Positions 8,463 through 17,071 of a stretch of 64,000 nt of DNA are shown piece by piece. The stretch spans positions 2,790,001-2,854,000 of the forward strand of contig OZ245729.1 of the NCBI GenBank assembly GCA_965227215.1, read 5' to 3'. Made by a program: the position numbers and the translations under genes. Every line of letters begins with the position of its first letter. The stretch's first letter is position 1. This DNA is from Gracilimonas sp965227215. GTDB taxonomy: Bacteria; Bacteroidota; Rhodothermia; Balneolales; Balneolaceae. The notes below the pieces were generated by a model. The model was given only the letters and a program-made list of their open reading frames with translations. It did no database searches and was not told the DNA's origin.

Positions 8463-11339
8463 ATGAAAAGAATACTACTTATACTTTTAACAATCGTTGG
8501 TTTTTCAGAATTATTGGAAGCCCAGCGATACCCGTTCAGGACTTTTTCGATCGAAGAAGGATTAAGTGAATCGGTTGTTTATGACCTTGCCCAGGATGAT
8601 GAAGGGTACATATGGCTGGCCACCGGCTATGGGTTAAACCGTTTTGATGGCATACGATTTCAGAATTATTTTGAAGAACACGGACTCAACAGCAGCAGGA
8701 TCCGTTCTTTGTTTAAAGACAGTGAAGGTAAAATCTGGATTGGTTCAGAAGCCGGGGTAAATTATTGGCATGCGGATAGTATTCATTCGGATCCGGCCCT
8801 TTCATCACTCCGGAATATGACGGTGATAAGTATCTATGAGGACAGGCTGGGGGATTTTTGGTTTGGAACAGATGGAAATGGAGTGTGGCAGTATTCCAAA
8901 GGCCAACCATTAACACAATATTCTACATCCAACGGGATGGTGGACAATCGTATCCGGGCCATAGCGGAGCGTGATACAGGAGAAATATGGTTTGGCACAA
9001 GAGAGGGCATCACGGTATTACGGGATGGAAACTTTATCAATTACAATGAAGAAAACGGTTTGCCCAATCAGCGAATTCGTGATCTTAAGGTAGAGAAGGA
9101 TAACACCGTTTGGATTGGCACACGGGCAGGGCTGATTAAATATAAGGGAGACCAGTTCACCCAACTGAATGAAGAGGACGGACTTGTAAACAACCTTGTT
9201 CAAACATTATCGGTTACCGAAGAAGGTGGAATCTGGGTGGGTACGGAAGAAGGCGCCAGTTTCTACAATGGAAATGAGTTTCAAAATTATACCGTAGAGT
9301 CCGGCTTATCAACGGAAATGATGTTTTCATCGATGGTGGATCTGGAAGGAAATATCTGGTTAGGATCGTATGGTGGGGGAGTCAACCTATTTCTGGGTAA
9401 TTACTTTGCCAATTATGATGTTGAACACGGCTTGCCAAGCAAATTAGTTACTTCCTTTGCAAAAGATGGAGAGGGCAGGTTCTGGATAGCCACATACGGA
9501 GGGGGTATTGCATCTCTTCAAAATGGTACATTCAATGACTTTGGTGTGAATAGCAGATTGCCTGATAATCAGGTATACACTCTTTTCACTGATTCTGAGG
9601 AACGCATGTGGATTGGTATGGGAGAAGGACTGGCCTATATAAAAGACGGCCGGGTGAAGGTATTCAGCGACCTGGAATTCCCTTATCCAAGGGTTCGAAA
9701 TGTAATGGAGGCATCTGACGGGACGTATTGGATCAGTACTTATGACGATGGAATAATCCGCTACATAAACGGGGAGTTTTCCCAAATCACAGCGGATGAC
9801 GGCCTGGCGAGCAATCGCGTATTAATTTCCATTGAGGGGGACGATGGTTCTATCTGGATTGCTACCTACGGGGGAATTACCCGGTTTAAAGACGGAGAGT
9901 TTCAGAGCTTTGCTATTCAGGAGGGGCTGCCGAATAATGCGGTCATGAATTTGCTGAAAGATGATGAAGGCCGGATCTGGGCCTCTACATTTGGAGGCAT
10001 TGCCTGGTTTGACGGATTGAAATTTCAAAGCATTACCCAGGATGACGGACTGCCTGACAGGGTTTGCTATTTCATTCATCAGAATGATAGTGGGTTATTC
10101 TGGATCGGTACCACCAAAGGGGTGGTCAGGTTTAATGCTGAGGAATATTTTAACGGAGATCCTGAAGAACAACGGCAAGCTTTCAAGGTGTTGAATAAAG
10201 AACAGGGGCTGATTGCAGATGAATTGAACTTAGGAGCCGTATATGAGGATGAGCAGGGTTATCTTTGGTTTGGCACCGTAGAAGGACTTAGTCGTTTTAA
10301 CCCGGAAACCTATAAAGGAAATCAGGTACCGCCTAAAGTTCATATTGTTGGGGTGAATGTATCGGGAAGAGAATACCGGCCGGGTGAACATTTTTTGCTA
10401 TCTCATGAAGAGAATAACATTGAGTTTCAATATGCCGGACTTAATTTCACCGCACCCAATCAAATTCTCTACGAATATAAATTAAATGGGATAGATGACG
10501 GCTGGCAGCAAACAACCTCTCGATCCGTAAAATATCCTTCTTTACCACCGGGGGAGTATACATTTAAAGTTCATGCCCGGAATATAAATGGTGCCTGGAG
10601 TCCCGATATTGAGAACGTGAAGTTTACCATTACCGCGCCATTCTGGATGCAATGGTGGTTCTGGGTTTTGATGCTGGCTGTAGTGGTAGGAATTATATCG
10701 CTGTTTTATAACTATTATCGTGCCCGAAAAATGATAGACATTGAGCGTATGCGAGTACGTATCGCCAGCGACTTACACGATGATGTAGGCGCCAGCTTAA
10801 CTGAAATAGCCCTTCAGTCAGATTTTCTACAGGCCGGAGATGCAGATTCGGAATTCAAGAAATCACTGGAGCAGATAGGAAAACAATGCCGGAAGATTGT
10901 CTCTAGTCTGGATGACATCGTATGGTCAATTGATGCCCGGAATGACACCCTTGGTGATTTGACTGATCGGATGCAGGATTATGTTTTACATACCCTGGAA
11001 CCGAAGAATATGCACGTAAGTTATGATTTTGATAATCTGAATATGGAGAACAAACTCCCGGTGTCGGTGAAGGAAAATGTATACTTGATCTTCAAAGAAG
11101 CTGTTAACAACATTGCAAAGTATTCCAACGGGGATCGGGTAGATATTAAAATGGAAAACCAAAATGGTTATTTTGTGTTTTTGATCGCTGATAATGGCAC
11201 ATCCGGCAAAGGCACAAAGAAAACCGGACATGGATTACGTAACATGGATATGCGAGCAAAAAGAATTGGTGCAGATATTACTATCAATACGGAGGATGGG
11301 TTCTCAATAAAAGTTGAGGGAAAATTAAATACTAACTAA
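8463..11339 (+). CDS. Periplasmic-propeller sensor histidine kinase (Reg_prop, Y_Y_Y, HisKA_3)
   Basis: A 958-residue membrane kinase. A signal peptide ends near EAQ (residue 20). Residues about 25-620 form many beta-propeller blades marked by repeated W(I/F)GT.. and DGL-type motifs. A Y_Y_Y domain follows (about 635-715, with PPGEYTFKVHARN), then one membrane helix (about 730-752) and a HisKA_3-type dimerisation domain with ASDLHDDVGAS, phosphorylated His at 772. A short GHKL ATPase domain ends the protein (N-box EAVNNIAKYS, ADNGT, GHGLRNM). It should sense an unknown ligand outside the inner membrane and phosphorylate the NarL-type regulator encoded 15 bases downstream. Unlike the hybrid HTCS kinases of Bacteroides, it has no fused receiver or AraC domain. 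Confidence 0.92.
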   Translation: MKRILLILLTIVGFSELLEAQRYPFRTFSIEEGLSESVVYDLAQDDEGYIWLATGYGLNRFDGIRFQNYFEEHGLNSSRIRSLFKDSEGKIWIGSEAGVNYWHADSIHSDPALSSLRNMTVISIYEDRLGDFWFGTDGNGVWQYSKGQPLTQYSTSNGMVDNRIRAIAERDTGEIWFGTREGITVLRDGNFINYNEENGLPNQRIRDLKVEKDNTVWIGTRAGLIKYKGDQFTQLNEEDGLVNNLVQTLSVTEEGGIWVGTEEGASFYNGNEFQNYTVESGLSTEMMFSSMVDLEGNIWLGSYGGGVNLFLGNYFANYDVEHGLPSKLVTSFAKDGEGRFWIATYGGGIASLQNGTFNDFGVNSRLPDNQVYTLFTDSEERMWIGMGEGLAYIKDGRVKVFSDLEFPYPRVRNVMEASDGTYWISTYDDGIIRYINGEFSQITADDGLASNRVLISIEGDDGSIWIATYGGITRFKDGEFQSFAIQEGLPNNAVMNLLKDDEGRIWASTFGGIAWFDGLKFQSITQDDGLPDRVCYFIHQNDSGLFWIGTTKGVVRFNAEEYFNGDPEEQRQAFKVLNKEQGLIADELNLGAVYEDEQGYLWFGTVEGLSRFNPETYKGNQVPPKVHIVGVNVSGREYRPGEHFLLSHEENNIEFQYAGLNFTAPNQILYEYKLNGIDDGWQQTTSRSVKYPSLPPGEYTFKVHARNINGAWSPDIENVKFTITAPFWMQWWFWVLMLAVVVGIISLFYNYYRARKMIDIERMRVRIASDLHDDVGASLTEIALQSDFLQAGDADSEFKKSLEQIGKQCRKIVSSLDDIVWSIDARNDTLGDLTDRMQDYVLHTLEPKNMHVSYDFDNLNMENKLPVSVKENVYLIFKEAVNNIAKYSNGDRVDIKMENQNGYFVFLIADNGTSGKGTKKTGHGLRNMDMRAKRIGADITINTEDGFSIKVEGKLNTN

Positions 11340-11354
11340 CGAGCAGGTTTAGTC

Positions 11355-11987
11355 ATGGCTGTTATTGGAATTGTAGAGGACAACAAAAAAATCAGGGATT
11401 TAATACAGCGGTATCTGGATATGCAGAAAGATATTGAGTGTCCGGTTGCCGTAGATTCAGTTGAAGAAATGCTGGATTATCTTGAAAAACATCAAAAGCC
11501 GGAAGTGATGCTGATGGATATTCAGCTGCCCGGTATGTCTGGCATAAAAGGGATGGAGGTTATTAAGTCGAAGTATCCTGAGATCGAAATCATTATGCTA
11601 ACCGTTTATCACGACTCACATAAGATCTTTGATTCGTTAAAGGCCGGAGCTTCAGGATACTTGCTGAAGCACACATCTCTGCCTGAAATCAAAGAGTCGA
11701 TTGAGAACCTGTTGAAGGGTGGTGCCCCGATGTCTCCACAAATCGCCCGAAAAGTTATTTCTCATTTCAACGAAGAAGCACCGAAGAAGAATGAAGATAG
11801 TATGCTTACCAACCGTGAACAGGATATCGTAAACGGGTTGGTAGATGGGCTTAGCTATAAAATGATTGCCGACCGCTTTGATATTTCCATAGATACCGTT
11901 CGAGCCCATATCCGAAACATTTATAAGAAGCTCCATGTGAATTCCAAGGCAGAGGTAATTGCCAAATCCTTAAGAGGAGAAATCTGA
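11355..11987 (+). CDS. NarL/FixJ-family response regulator
   Basis: A 210-residue two-domain regulator. The receiver domain (1-125) has acidic residues EDN at 8-10, phosphoacceptor Asp55 in LMDIQLPGMSG, a Thr in MLTVYH and Lys in YLLKH. The LuxR-type helix-turn-helix (about 147-205) contains LTNREQDIVNGLVDGLSYKMIA and SIDTVRAHIRNIYKKL. It starts 15 bases after the kinase gene, so the two are a cognate pair. Targets are unknown; the lipoprotein/barrel pair directly downstream is the nearest candidate, by position only. Confidence 0.95.
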   Translation: MAVIGIVEDNKKIRDLIQRYLDMQKDIECPVAVDSVEEMLDYLEKHQKPEVMLMDIQLPGMSGIKGMEVIKSKYPEIEIIMLTVYHDSHKIFDSLKAGASGYLLKHTSLPEIKESIENLLKGGAPMSPQIARKVISHFNEEAPKKNEDSMLTNREQDIVNGLVDGLSYKMIADRFDISIDTVRAHIRNIYKKLHVNSKAEVIAKSLRGEI

Positions 11988-12076
11988 TAGTTAACATTAT
12001 CATGTGATAAAATGTGGGTTATTAAAGTTTCATCTTTTAGATGTAAATTAAAATGTAGTCTAGAAATGGTACCATC

Positions 12077-13429
12077 ATGAAACATTCGAAAGCAACTAAC
12101 CGGTTTTTTCTACTTCTTTTGCCATTCTTATTTACTGGGTGCTACACTCAATTTCAGACGTTCGATCAGTATCCTTTAGAAAAAGATCGGTATTCAGATT
12201 ATTACGCGTGGGATGGCTTCGAAAAAGGTGCTTCTGCTGATACCGATGACAGTGGGACAGCATATTATGATAATGGAAATGAAGACTATCTTGATGAACA
12301 ATTAGCTCTCGAAGAAGATGGAATTTACTATGTAGACTTCGAAACTGCTCAGTGGTATAAAGAGCATTACATGAATAAGATGTTTTGGGAAGGATACAGT
12401 GCAGGCTATTATGATGGATACTATGATGGAGTTGCCTATTTTCCTTACAGCGCAAGGTTTAGCTACAATCGTCATAGATATGCTTATGGTTATACCGGGG
12501 CTTTCGAATATTATGACTTTTATCGTTACCCAATATGGGGTTATGGATATAGTGGTTTTGGATGTGTATCAATAAGCTTTTGGCACAGTCCTTATTATAA
12601 CCAAATTCATGGGTGCTCAATAAGTCCCTATTATACATATGGATACGGATATTACAGTTACGCACGCTCATACAATTACTATTATAAAGTAAATAAATAT
12701 CGCAGAAGCGCAGATCTTTATTATAAAGGACCAAGAGGCAGCGGTTTTGCCAATGGAAGTGAATACAGAACCCGATCTGGTAATGGCGTAACCCGAACCC
12801 GAAACTCCGGACTTACCAGAACCCGTGGAACTAATAATAGGGTGAGAGTCAGAAGTACCGGCTCATCAACAAAGAGAGGTTCATCAGTTGGAAGAAGCAG
12901 CGGTACCCGAACCAGGGGTTCATCCGTTGGTAAAAGTCGTTCAGGTTCTAAGAACAACGGCCGAAGCAGAGGTAGCGGATCTTCGGTTGGCCGAGATCGT
13001 GGCAGTAAGGGAAGTGGCAGTAGCGGTTCACGGTCAAGATCCAGAGGCAATAATGAATCTTCACTCAGTACAACCTCAATCAGAACTGTCGATGTTTCAG
13101 ATTTTAGTAGTGGTAGATCATATACCATTCCTCCCCGGAAGGTAAGAACGGGTGTCTACAATCGAACCTCATCAAGATCTGCATTTAGAAGTTTTGGAAA
13201 TTTTTTGAACCGAACTATACTTAGTCCTTCTTCATCGGGAGTGAATTCTCGCACCAAGATTAATACAAGTAGTGCAAGGAATTTAAACAGAAGTGGCTAT
13301 TCAAATCGTTCTTCACGGAAAAGTTCTGGCACCAAAGTTACACGAAGTTCATCTTCCAACCGTTCTTCCGGTACCCGGAGCAGAGGTTCATCAAGCAGCT
13401 CCAAAAAGAGAAGCAGGGGCGGAAACTAA
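12077..13429 (+). CDS. Tyr-rich/Ser-Arg-Gly-rich lipoprotein, low complexity
   Basis: A 450-residue predicted lipoprotein that I do not recognise. The lipobox LFTGC puts the acylated cysteine at residue 22. Residues 30-230 are acidic and very rich in Tyr, Gly and aromatic residues (for example YYDGYYDG and YGYGYYSYARSYNYYYK). From about residue 235 the composition switches to Ser, Arg, Gly and Thr with short repeats such as GSSVG(R/K) three times between 263 and 315, giving a strongly basic disordered tail. It should sit on a membrane with the tail free to bind an anionic polymer such as polysaccharide, DNA or teichuronic-like material; that is inference. The FadL-like gene follows 40 bases later, so they are probably co-transcribed. 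Codons are AGA/TCA-rich compared with neighbours. Confidence 0.7.
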   Translation: MKHSKATNRFFLLLLPFLFTGCYTQFQTFDQYPLEKDRYSDYYAWDGFEKGASADTDDSGTAYYDNGNEDYLDEQLALEEDGIYYVDFETAQWYKEHYMNKMFWEGYSAGYYDGYYDGVAYFPYSARFSYNRHRYAYGYTGAFEYYDFYRYPIWGYGYSGFGCVSISFWHSPYYNQIHGCSISPYYTYGYGYYSYARSYNYYYKVNKYRRSADLYYKGPRGSGFANGSEYRTRSGNGVTRTRNSGLTRTRGTNNRVRVRSTGSSTKRGSSVGRSSGTRTRGSSVGKSRSGSKNNGRSRGSGSSVGRDRGSKGSGSSGSRSRSRGNNESSLSTTSIRTVDVSDFSSGRSYTIPPRKVRTGVYNRTSSRSAFRSFGNFLNRTILSPSSSGVNSRTKINTSSARNLNRSGYSNRSSRKSSGTKVTRSSSSNRSSGTRSRGSSSSSKKRSRGGN

Positions 13430-13469
13430 GCTACCTTCACAAATAACTCTCAATTATTAATAATCATCT

Positions 13470-15005
13470 ATGAAGAGGACTCTATTTTTTCTCTTGGTAC
13501 CCTTGCTGTTTATTTCATCGAAATTATATGCCCAGGATGGCAACAGTCAGGTCGCTTATTCAAACTTGGCACTGCAGTTCAGTTCGTGGGATTTTAACGG
13601 CGATGCCGGCACGGGTTTATTCCCCTCAGTTGCTTCTGCCAATGGGTACGGAAGTTTCATTGATAACCCGGCAAGCATAGCTTTTATTGAAGATGGATAT
13701 GTAAGCTTTAGCCTGTTCAATAACCGGTTAGAATATGAAAACAGCTATCTGGGAAACACCATTAATGCCGAAGATGAAAGTACAAAACTGGGGAATCTTG
13801 GATTAGTATATAAAATGCCTACCGAACAGGGCAGCTTTGTTCTGGGAGGAGGGTATAACCAGATAAGCAACGAACGAGAAGTGTACCGGGTGGGAGGTCG
13901 TAACTCAAAAAGTACAATCACGGATGCTTTTCGGGAGCCCTCCAGCGACTATTACGATATTGCCTTTGATACTTACGCTATTGACTGGGGAGATGTTGAC
14001 TCAACTTACCTCGAATCGATATTCAGGATCGGGTTTCAGGAATATCCGGGCATTACTCAGGATGCTGAAATCACCCATACTACCAACATCGGCGAATATT
14101 CGTTCTTTTTTGGGACCGAATTTCAGAAAAACCTATTTGTTGGAATCTCGGCCGGACTTACTGCCGGAACTTATACGTACAGAAGGGATTTTCTGGAGCT
14201 TGACGATGAAAATGATTACAACTACAATTTCATCCCCTCCGATGTATCGGATGAGGGGACCGACATTCACAGTATTTTAACACACGACGAAATTGATGCT
14301 GAAATACTGGGCTTTACAGTTCGGTCAGGACTTATATACAAGCTGAGCCCAAAACTGAATATTGGTATCAGCTATTTGTTTCCATCTACATTGGTGGTCA
14401 GAGAGAGCTATTATTCTTCAATCCGAACCGAGCTGGATGATAACTCAACTCCATTTGAAGCAGATTTTGCCAGCAGTCAGGATTACGAGTACCGCATAAG
14501 TAAACCCGGTGAACTGAAGGCGGGGGTTGCTTTGAATAACCTGGGAAAGTTTAACTTTGCTGTTTCGGCCGAGATGATAAACTATTCCAATTTAGAGCTG
14601 GACCTGGTTTCAGGAAATGATCTGGACTTTGATCAGGAAGTTGACTTCAGGGATGAAGAAGAGAATCTGGAAAGTTTTATGGGGTCTTCTTACCAAAGAG
14701 TGATTAATCTGAAAGGCGGCCTTGGCTTTGAAGTTAATGACGATGTTACCCTAAAAGCTGGCTATGGATTTCTTCCCGGTAGGAGCAATGTTTACGAAGC
14801 GGATAGAAATATAATATCCGGTGGATTTTCTGCCCGTATTGCTTCAAATATCGTACTGGATGTGACCGGGCAATATTCATTTTGGAGCGACCGTTCAACA
14901 TTATACAACTATTTTGATTACTCGGATAATGTGGCAAGGTCAGAATCAGTAGATCATGAAGTAAATACTCTGAAAGTATTAGCCGGCATAAAATTTTTGT
15001 TCTAA
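13470..15005 (+). CDS. FadL/OmpP1-like outer-membrane beta-barrel protein
   Basis: A 511-residue protein with a clear signal peptide ending at YAQ (residue 21). The early motif ASANGYGSFIDNPAS resembles the conserved N-terminal hatch region of FadL/TodX transporters (asparagine-proline in an A-x-x-NPA-like setting). The rest shows alternating amphipathic strands and ends with a strand finishing in Phe, as expected for BAM-inserted barrels. It probably lets hydrophobic compounds through the outer membrane. It lies 40 bases behind the lipoprotein gene and is followed by a terminator. Substrate unknown; a generic conserved barrel is the alternative. Confidence 0.7.
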   Translation: MKRTLFFLLVPLLFISSKLYAQDGNSQVAYSNLALQFSSWDFNGDAGTGLFPSVASANGYGSFIDNPASIAFIEDGYVSFSLFNNRLEYENSYLGNTINAEDESTKLGNLGLVYKMPTEQGSFVLGGGYNQISNEREVYRVGGRNSKSTITDAFREPSSDYYDIAFDTYAIDWGDVDSTYLESIFRIGFQEYPGITQDAEITHTTNIGEYSFFFGTEFQKNLFVGISAGLTAGTYTYRRDFLELDDENDYNYNFIPSDVSDEGTDIHSILTHDEIDAEILGFTVRSGLIYKLSPKLNIGISYLFPSTLVVRESYYSSIRTELDDNSTPFEADFASSQDYEYRISKPGELKAGVALNNLGKFNFAVSAEMINYSNLELDLVSGNDLDFDQEVDFRDEEENLESFMGSSYQRVINLKGGLGFEVNDDVTLKAGYGFLPGRSNVYEADRNIISGGFSARIASNIVLDVTGQYSFWSDRSTLYNYFDYSDNVARSESVDHEVNTLKVLAGIKFLF

Positions 15006-15051
15006 GAACGATTTATTGAATCCCCAATAATACCTCCGTAGTTAGTTAGAA

Positions 15052-15079
15052 AAAGGTCTCGTGATTGAGGCCTTTTTTT
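15052..15079 (+). terminator. Terminator after the FadL-like gene
   Basis: A 9-bp stem with one G-T wobble (15052-15060 with 15067-15075), a 6-base loop and a T7 tract at 15073-15079. It separates this plus-strand unit from the convergent corA gene. Confidence 0.88.
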
Positions 15080-15086
15080 ATGGTTG

Positions 15087-16184
15087 CTACAGCCAGTCTT
15101 TTTTCCGGAAGTAGAAGACCATGCCAATGGTTGCTATAATCATTACACCCCATACAGTGGGGTATGCCCATTTCCATCCAAGTTCAGGCATATGCTCAAA
15201 ATTCATCCCATAGATGCCGGCTATAAATGTAAGGGGAATGAAGATGGTTGCGATGATGGTCAGTACCTTCATCACCTCATTCATTTTGTTGCTGACCTGA
15301 GACATGTACATATCCAGCATGCCCATAGCCATGTCGCGATAGTTTTCTATACCATCAATAATTTGTACAAGGTGATCATGCACATCCCTGAAAAATATCT
15401 TGTTTTCCTCATGGATCAGGTGAGATTCTTCCCTGAGTAACGAATTCAGGCTGTCACGAAGCGGCCAAACCGATCTGCGAAAGAAAATCAGCTTTCGTCG
15501 TAAGGTGTGAATTTTTTCTGGTATTGATTCATCGGGTTTTTGCAGGATTTCATCCTCCAGCTCTTCAATTTCATTGCCGATCTTTTCCATCACCTTTAGG
15601 TAATGATCCACTATGGTATCGATAAGGGCATAAGCGAGGTAGTCCGGGCCGTGTTTGCGAAGACGGGGTGCTGCATTTCGCAAGCGATGGAGTACCGGTT
15701 CGTAAATGGGGTAATCATCTTCCTGAAAAGAAAGAACGGAGTTTGCTGATAATACGATACTGACTTGCTCTACCTTCAGTTCACCAGTTTCATCAGCTAT
15801 ACTCATCAACCTCAGCACAAAAAACATGTGTTCGGAATACTCCTCAATTTTCGGTCGCTGCTGGGTGTTCAGAATGTCTTCCTGAATAAGGGGGTGGAGG
15901 TCAAAGTAATCCCAAATCTCTTTCAGTTTTCTGATATCATGAAGACCGCACACGTTGATCCAGGTCTTTGAGGGAGAATCGAGATAGGGTTTACTATCAT
16001 CAATTTCGGTAAGGTCGTGTTCTGAAAGATGCTCTACATCGTAGTCATAGAGGTGCATTAAGACATTTTCCAGACGCTTCTCTCCGGTAAAAAGGAGTGT
16101 TCCCGGAGCCTGCCCCGGCTTTTTGGAACTTTGATTTTGTCTCAAGAAAGAGGGTATAGGAAGTCTTTTCTTTATTCTTTTCAT
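15087..16184 (-). CDS. corA: CorA-family Mg2+/Co2+ transporter
   Basis: A 365-residue CorA protein. The large N-terminal cytoplasmic alpha/beta domain is followed by a long helix, then two C-terminal membrane helices joined by the signature YGMNFEHMP, with the GMN selectivity motif near residue 335. A basic tail ends the protein. It assembles as a pentamer in the inner membrane and imports divalent cations. Start ATG at 16184 begins a basic stretch, MKRIKKRLP. The gene is monocistronic, convergent with the preceding plus-strand barrel gene and separated from ompA by that gene's terminator. Confidence 0.95.
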   Translation of the reverse strand: MKRIKKRLPIPSFLRQNQSSKKPGQAPGTLLFTGEKRLENVLMHLYDYDVEHLSEHDLTEIDDSKPYLDSPSKTWINVCGLHDIRKLKEIWDYFDLHPLIQEDILNTQQRPKIEEYSEHMFFVLRLMSIADETGELKVEQVSIVLSANSVLSFQEDDYPIYEPVLHRLRNAAPRLRKHGPDYLAYALIDTIVDHYLKVMEKIGNEIEELEDEILQKPDESIPEKIHTLRRKLIFFRRSVWPLRDSLNSLLREESHLIHEENKIFFRDVHDHLVQIIDGIENYRDMAMGMLDMYMSQVSNKMNEVMKVLTIIATIFIPLTFIAGIYGMNFEHMPELGWKWAYPTVWGVMIIATIGMVFYFRKKDWL

Positions 16185-16244
16185 TGGTGGACCAAAATTT
16201 TAAAGGAATGTGGTAGAATCGTGATAGTTTTTAACAAAAGAAAT

Positions 16245-16277
16245 AAAAAAGTCCTGCTGTTTTAAACTGGCAGGACT
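16245..16277 (-). terminator. Terminator of the OmpA-family gene
   Basis: Read on the minus strand: an 8-bp stem (16277-16270 with 16257-16250), a 12-base loop and a run of six T. It lies about 30 bases past the stop of the OmpA gene. Confidence 0.88.
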
Positions 16278-16305
16278 AAAATAAAAACTAATAAGTAAAG
16301 TGATA

Positions 16306-16983
16306 TCAGCTACCTATTTTTCCGTTTTTGGCCGCTTCTTTTAAATCATCATTGGCCCAGATGGCTACTTCAACACGACGGTTCTGCTGGCGGCCTTCCG
16401 GGGTATCGTTGGTGGCTACCGGCTGGTTTTCACCATAACCAACAATCGTCATTCTTTCGGGATCAACTTCGATAAAGGCCATGAACTCGGCTACCGATCG
16501 AGCCCGTTGTTCGGAAAGGTCTTGGTTATAGCTTTCGGAGCCTCTGCTGTCAGTATGTCCGCCAAACATGATATTAGTATCTTCATACTTTTTGAGGACT
16601 CTGGCTAAATCTTCGAGGTCTCTTTTGGAAGGGTCTTTTATGACATATGACTCTGTATCAAAGAGGATGCCGGAATCGAAGGTTATTTTAATGCCTTCTC
16701 CGATACGTTCCACTTCGGCATTCTGAAGTTCTTCTTCTAACTCTTCAGCTTGCTTGTCCATATAGTTACCGATAGCTGCTCCGGTTGCTCCTCCAACAGC
16801 AGCGCCAACGATTGCTCCGGTCGTAGTGCTACCGGCAGCTTTTCCGATTATTGCCCCAGCTAAAGCACCGGCACTTGCTCCGATTGTGGTTCCTTTAGCT
16901 GTCTTGCTCCAGTTTTTGCAGGAGGCAAAAGGAAGTAAGAGAAGAAGGATTACTGCTAATGATTTAAAACGTAAAGATCTCAT
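16306..16983 (-). CDS. OmpA-family lipoprotein with glycine-zipper segment
   Basis: A 225-residue protein with lipobox PFASC, acylated Cys at residue 22. Residues about 32-75 form a glycine-zipper (repeats of GAxxGxxxG type), able to insert in or pack on membranes. A short coiled-coil (QAEELEEELQNAE) follows. The OmpA C-terminal peptidoglycan-binding domain spans about 105-212 with GGHTDSRGSESYN, LSEQRARSV and RQQNRRVEV. It should tie the outer membrane to peptidoglycan. This lipobox-zipper-OmpA layout is common among Pal/YiaD-like proteins. It is a single-gene unit with its own terminator. Confidence 0.92.
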   Translation of the reverse strand: MRSLRFKSLAVILLLLLPFASCKNWSKTAKGTTIGASAGALAGAIIGKAAGSTTTGAIVGAAVGGATGAAIGNYMDKQAEELEEELQNAEVERIGEGIKITFDSGILFDTESYVIKDPSKRDLEDLARVLKKYEDTNIMFGGHTDSRGSESYNQDLSEQRARSVAEFMAFIEVDPERMTIVGYGENQPVATNDTPEGRQQNRRVEVAIWANDDLKEAAKNGKIGS

Positions 16984-17071
16984 GATAGATGTTTTTTATT
17001 CTCATTCTATCACTTAAAAGGAGATTACAGAAGGATGTTCCTTATTCTAAGAAGTTGTAAATAGTTGAACC

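Noticed and set aside
12721..13128. Minus-strand frame of 135 codons opposite the Ser/Arg-rich lipoprotein tail
   Set aside because: Its Leu/Pro-rich content is the direct mirror of the biased coding sequence on the plus strand.
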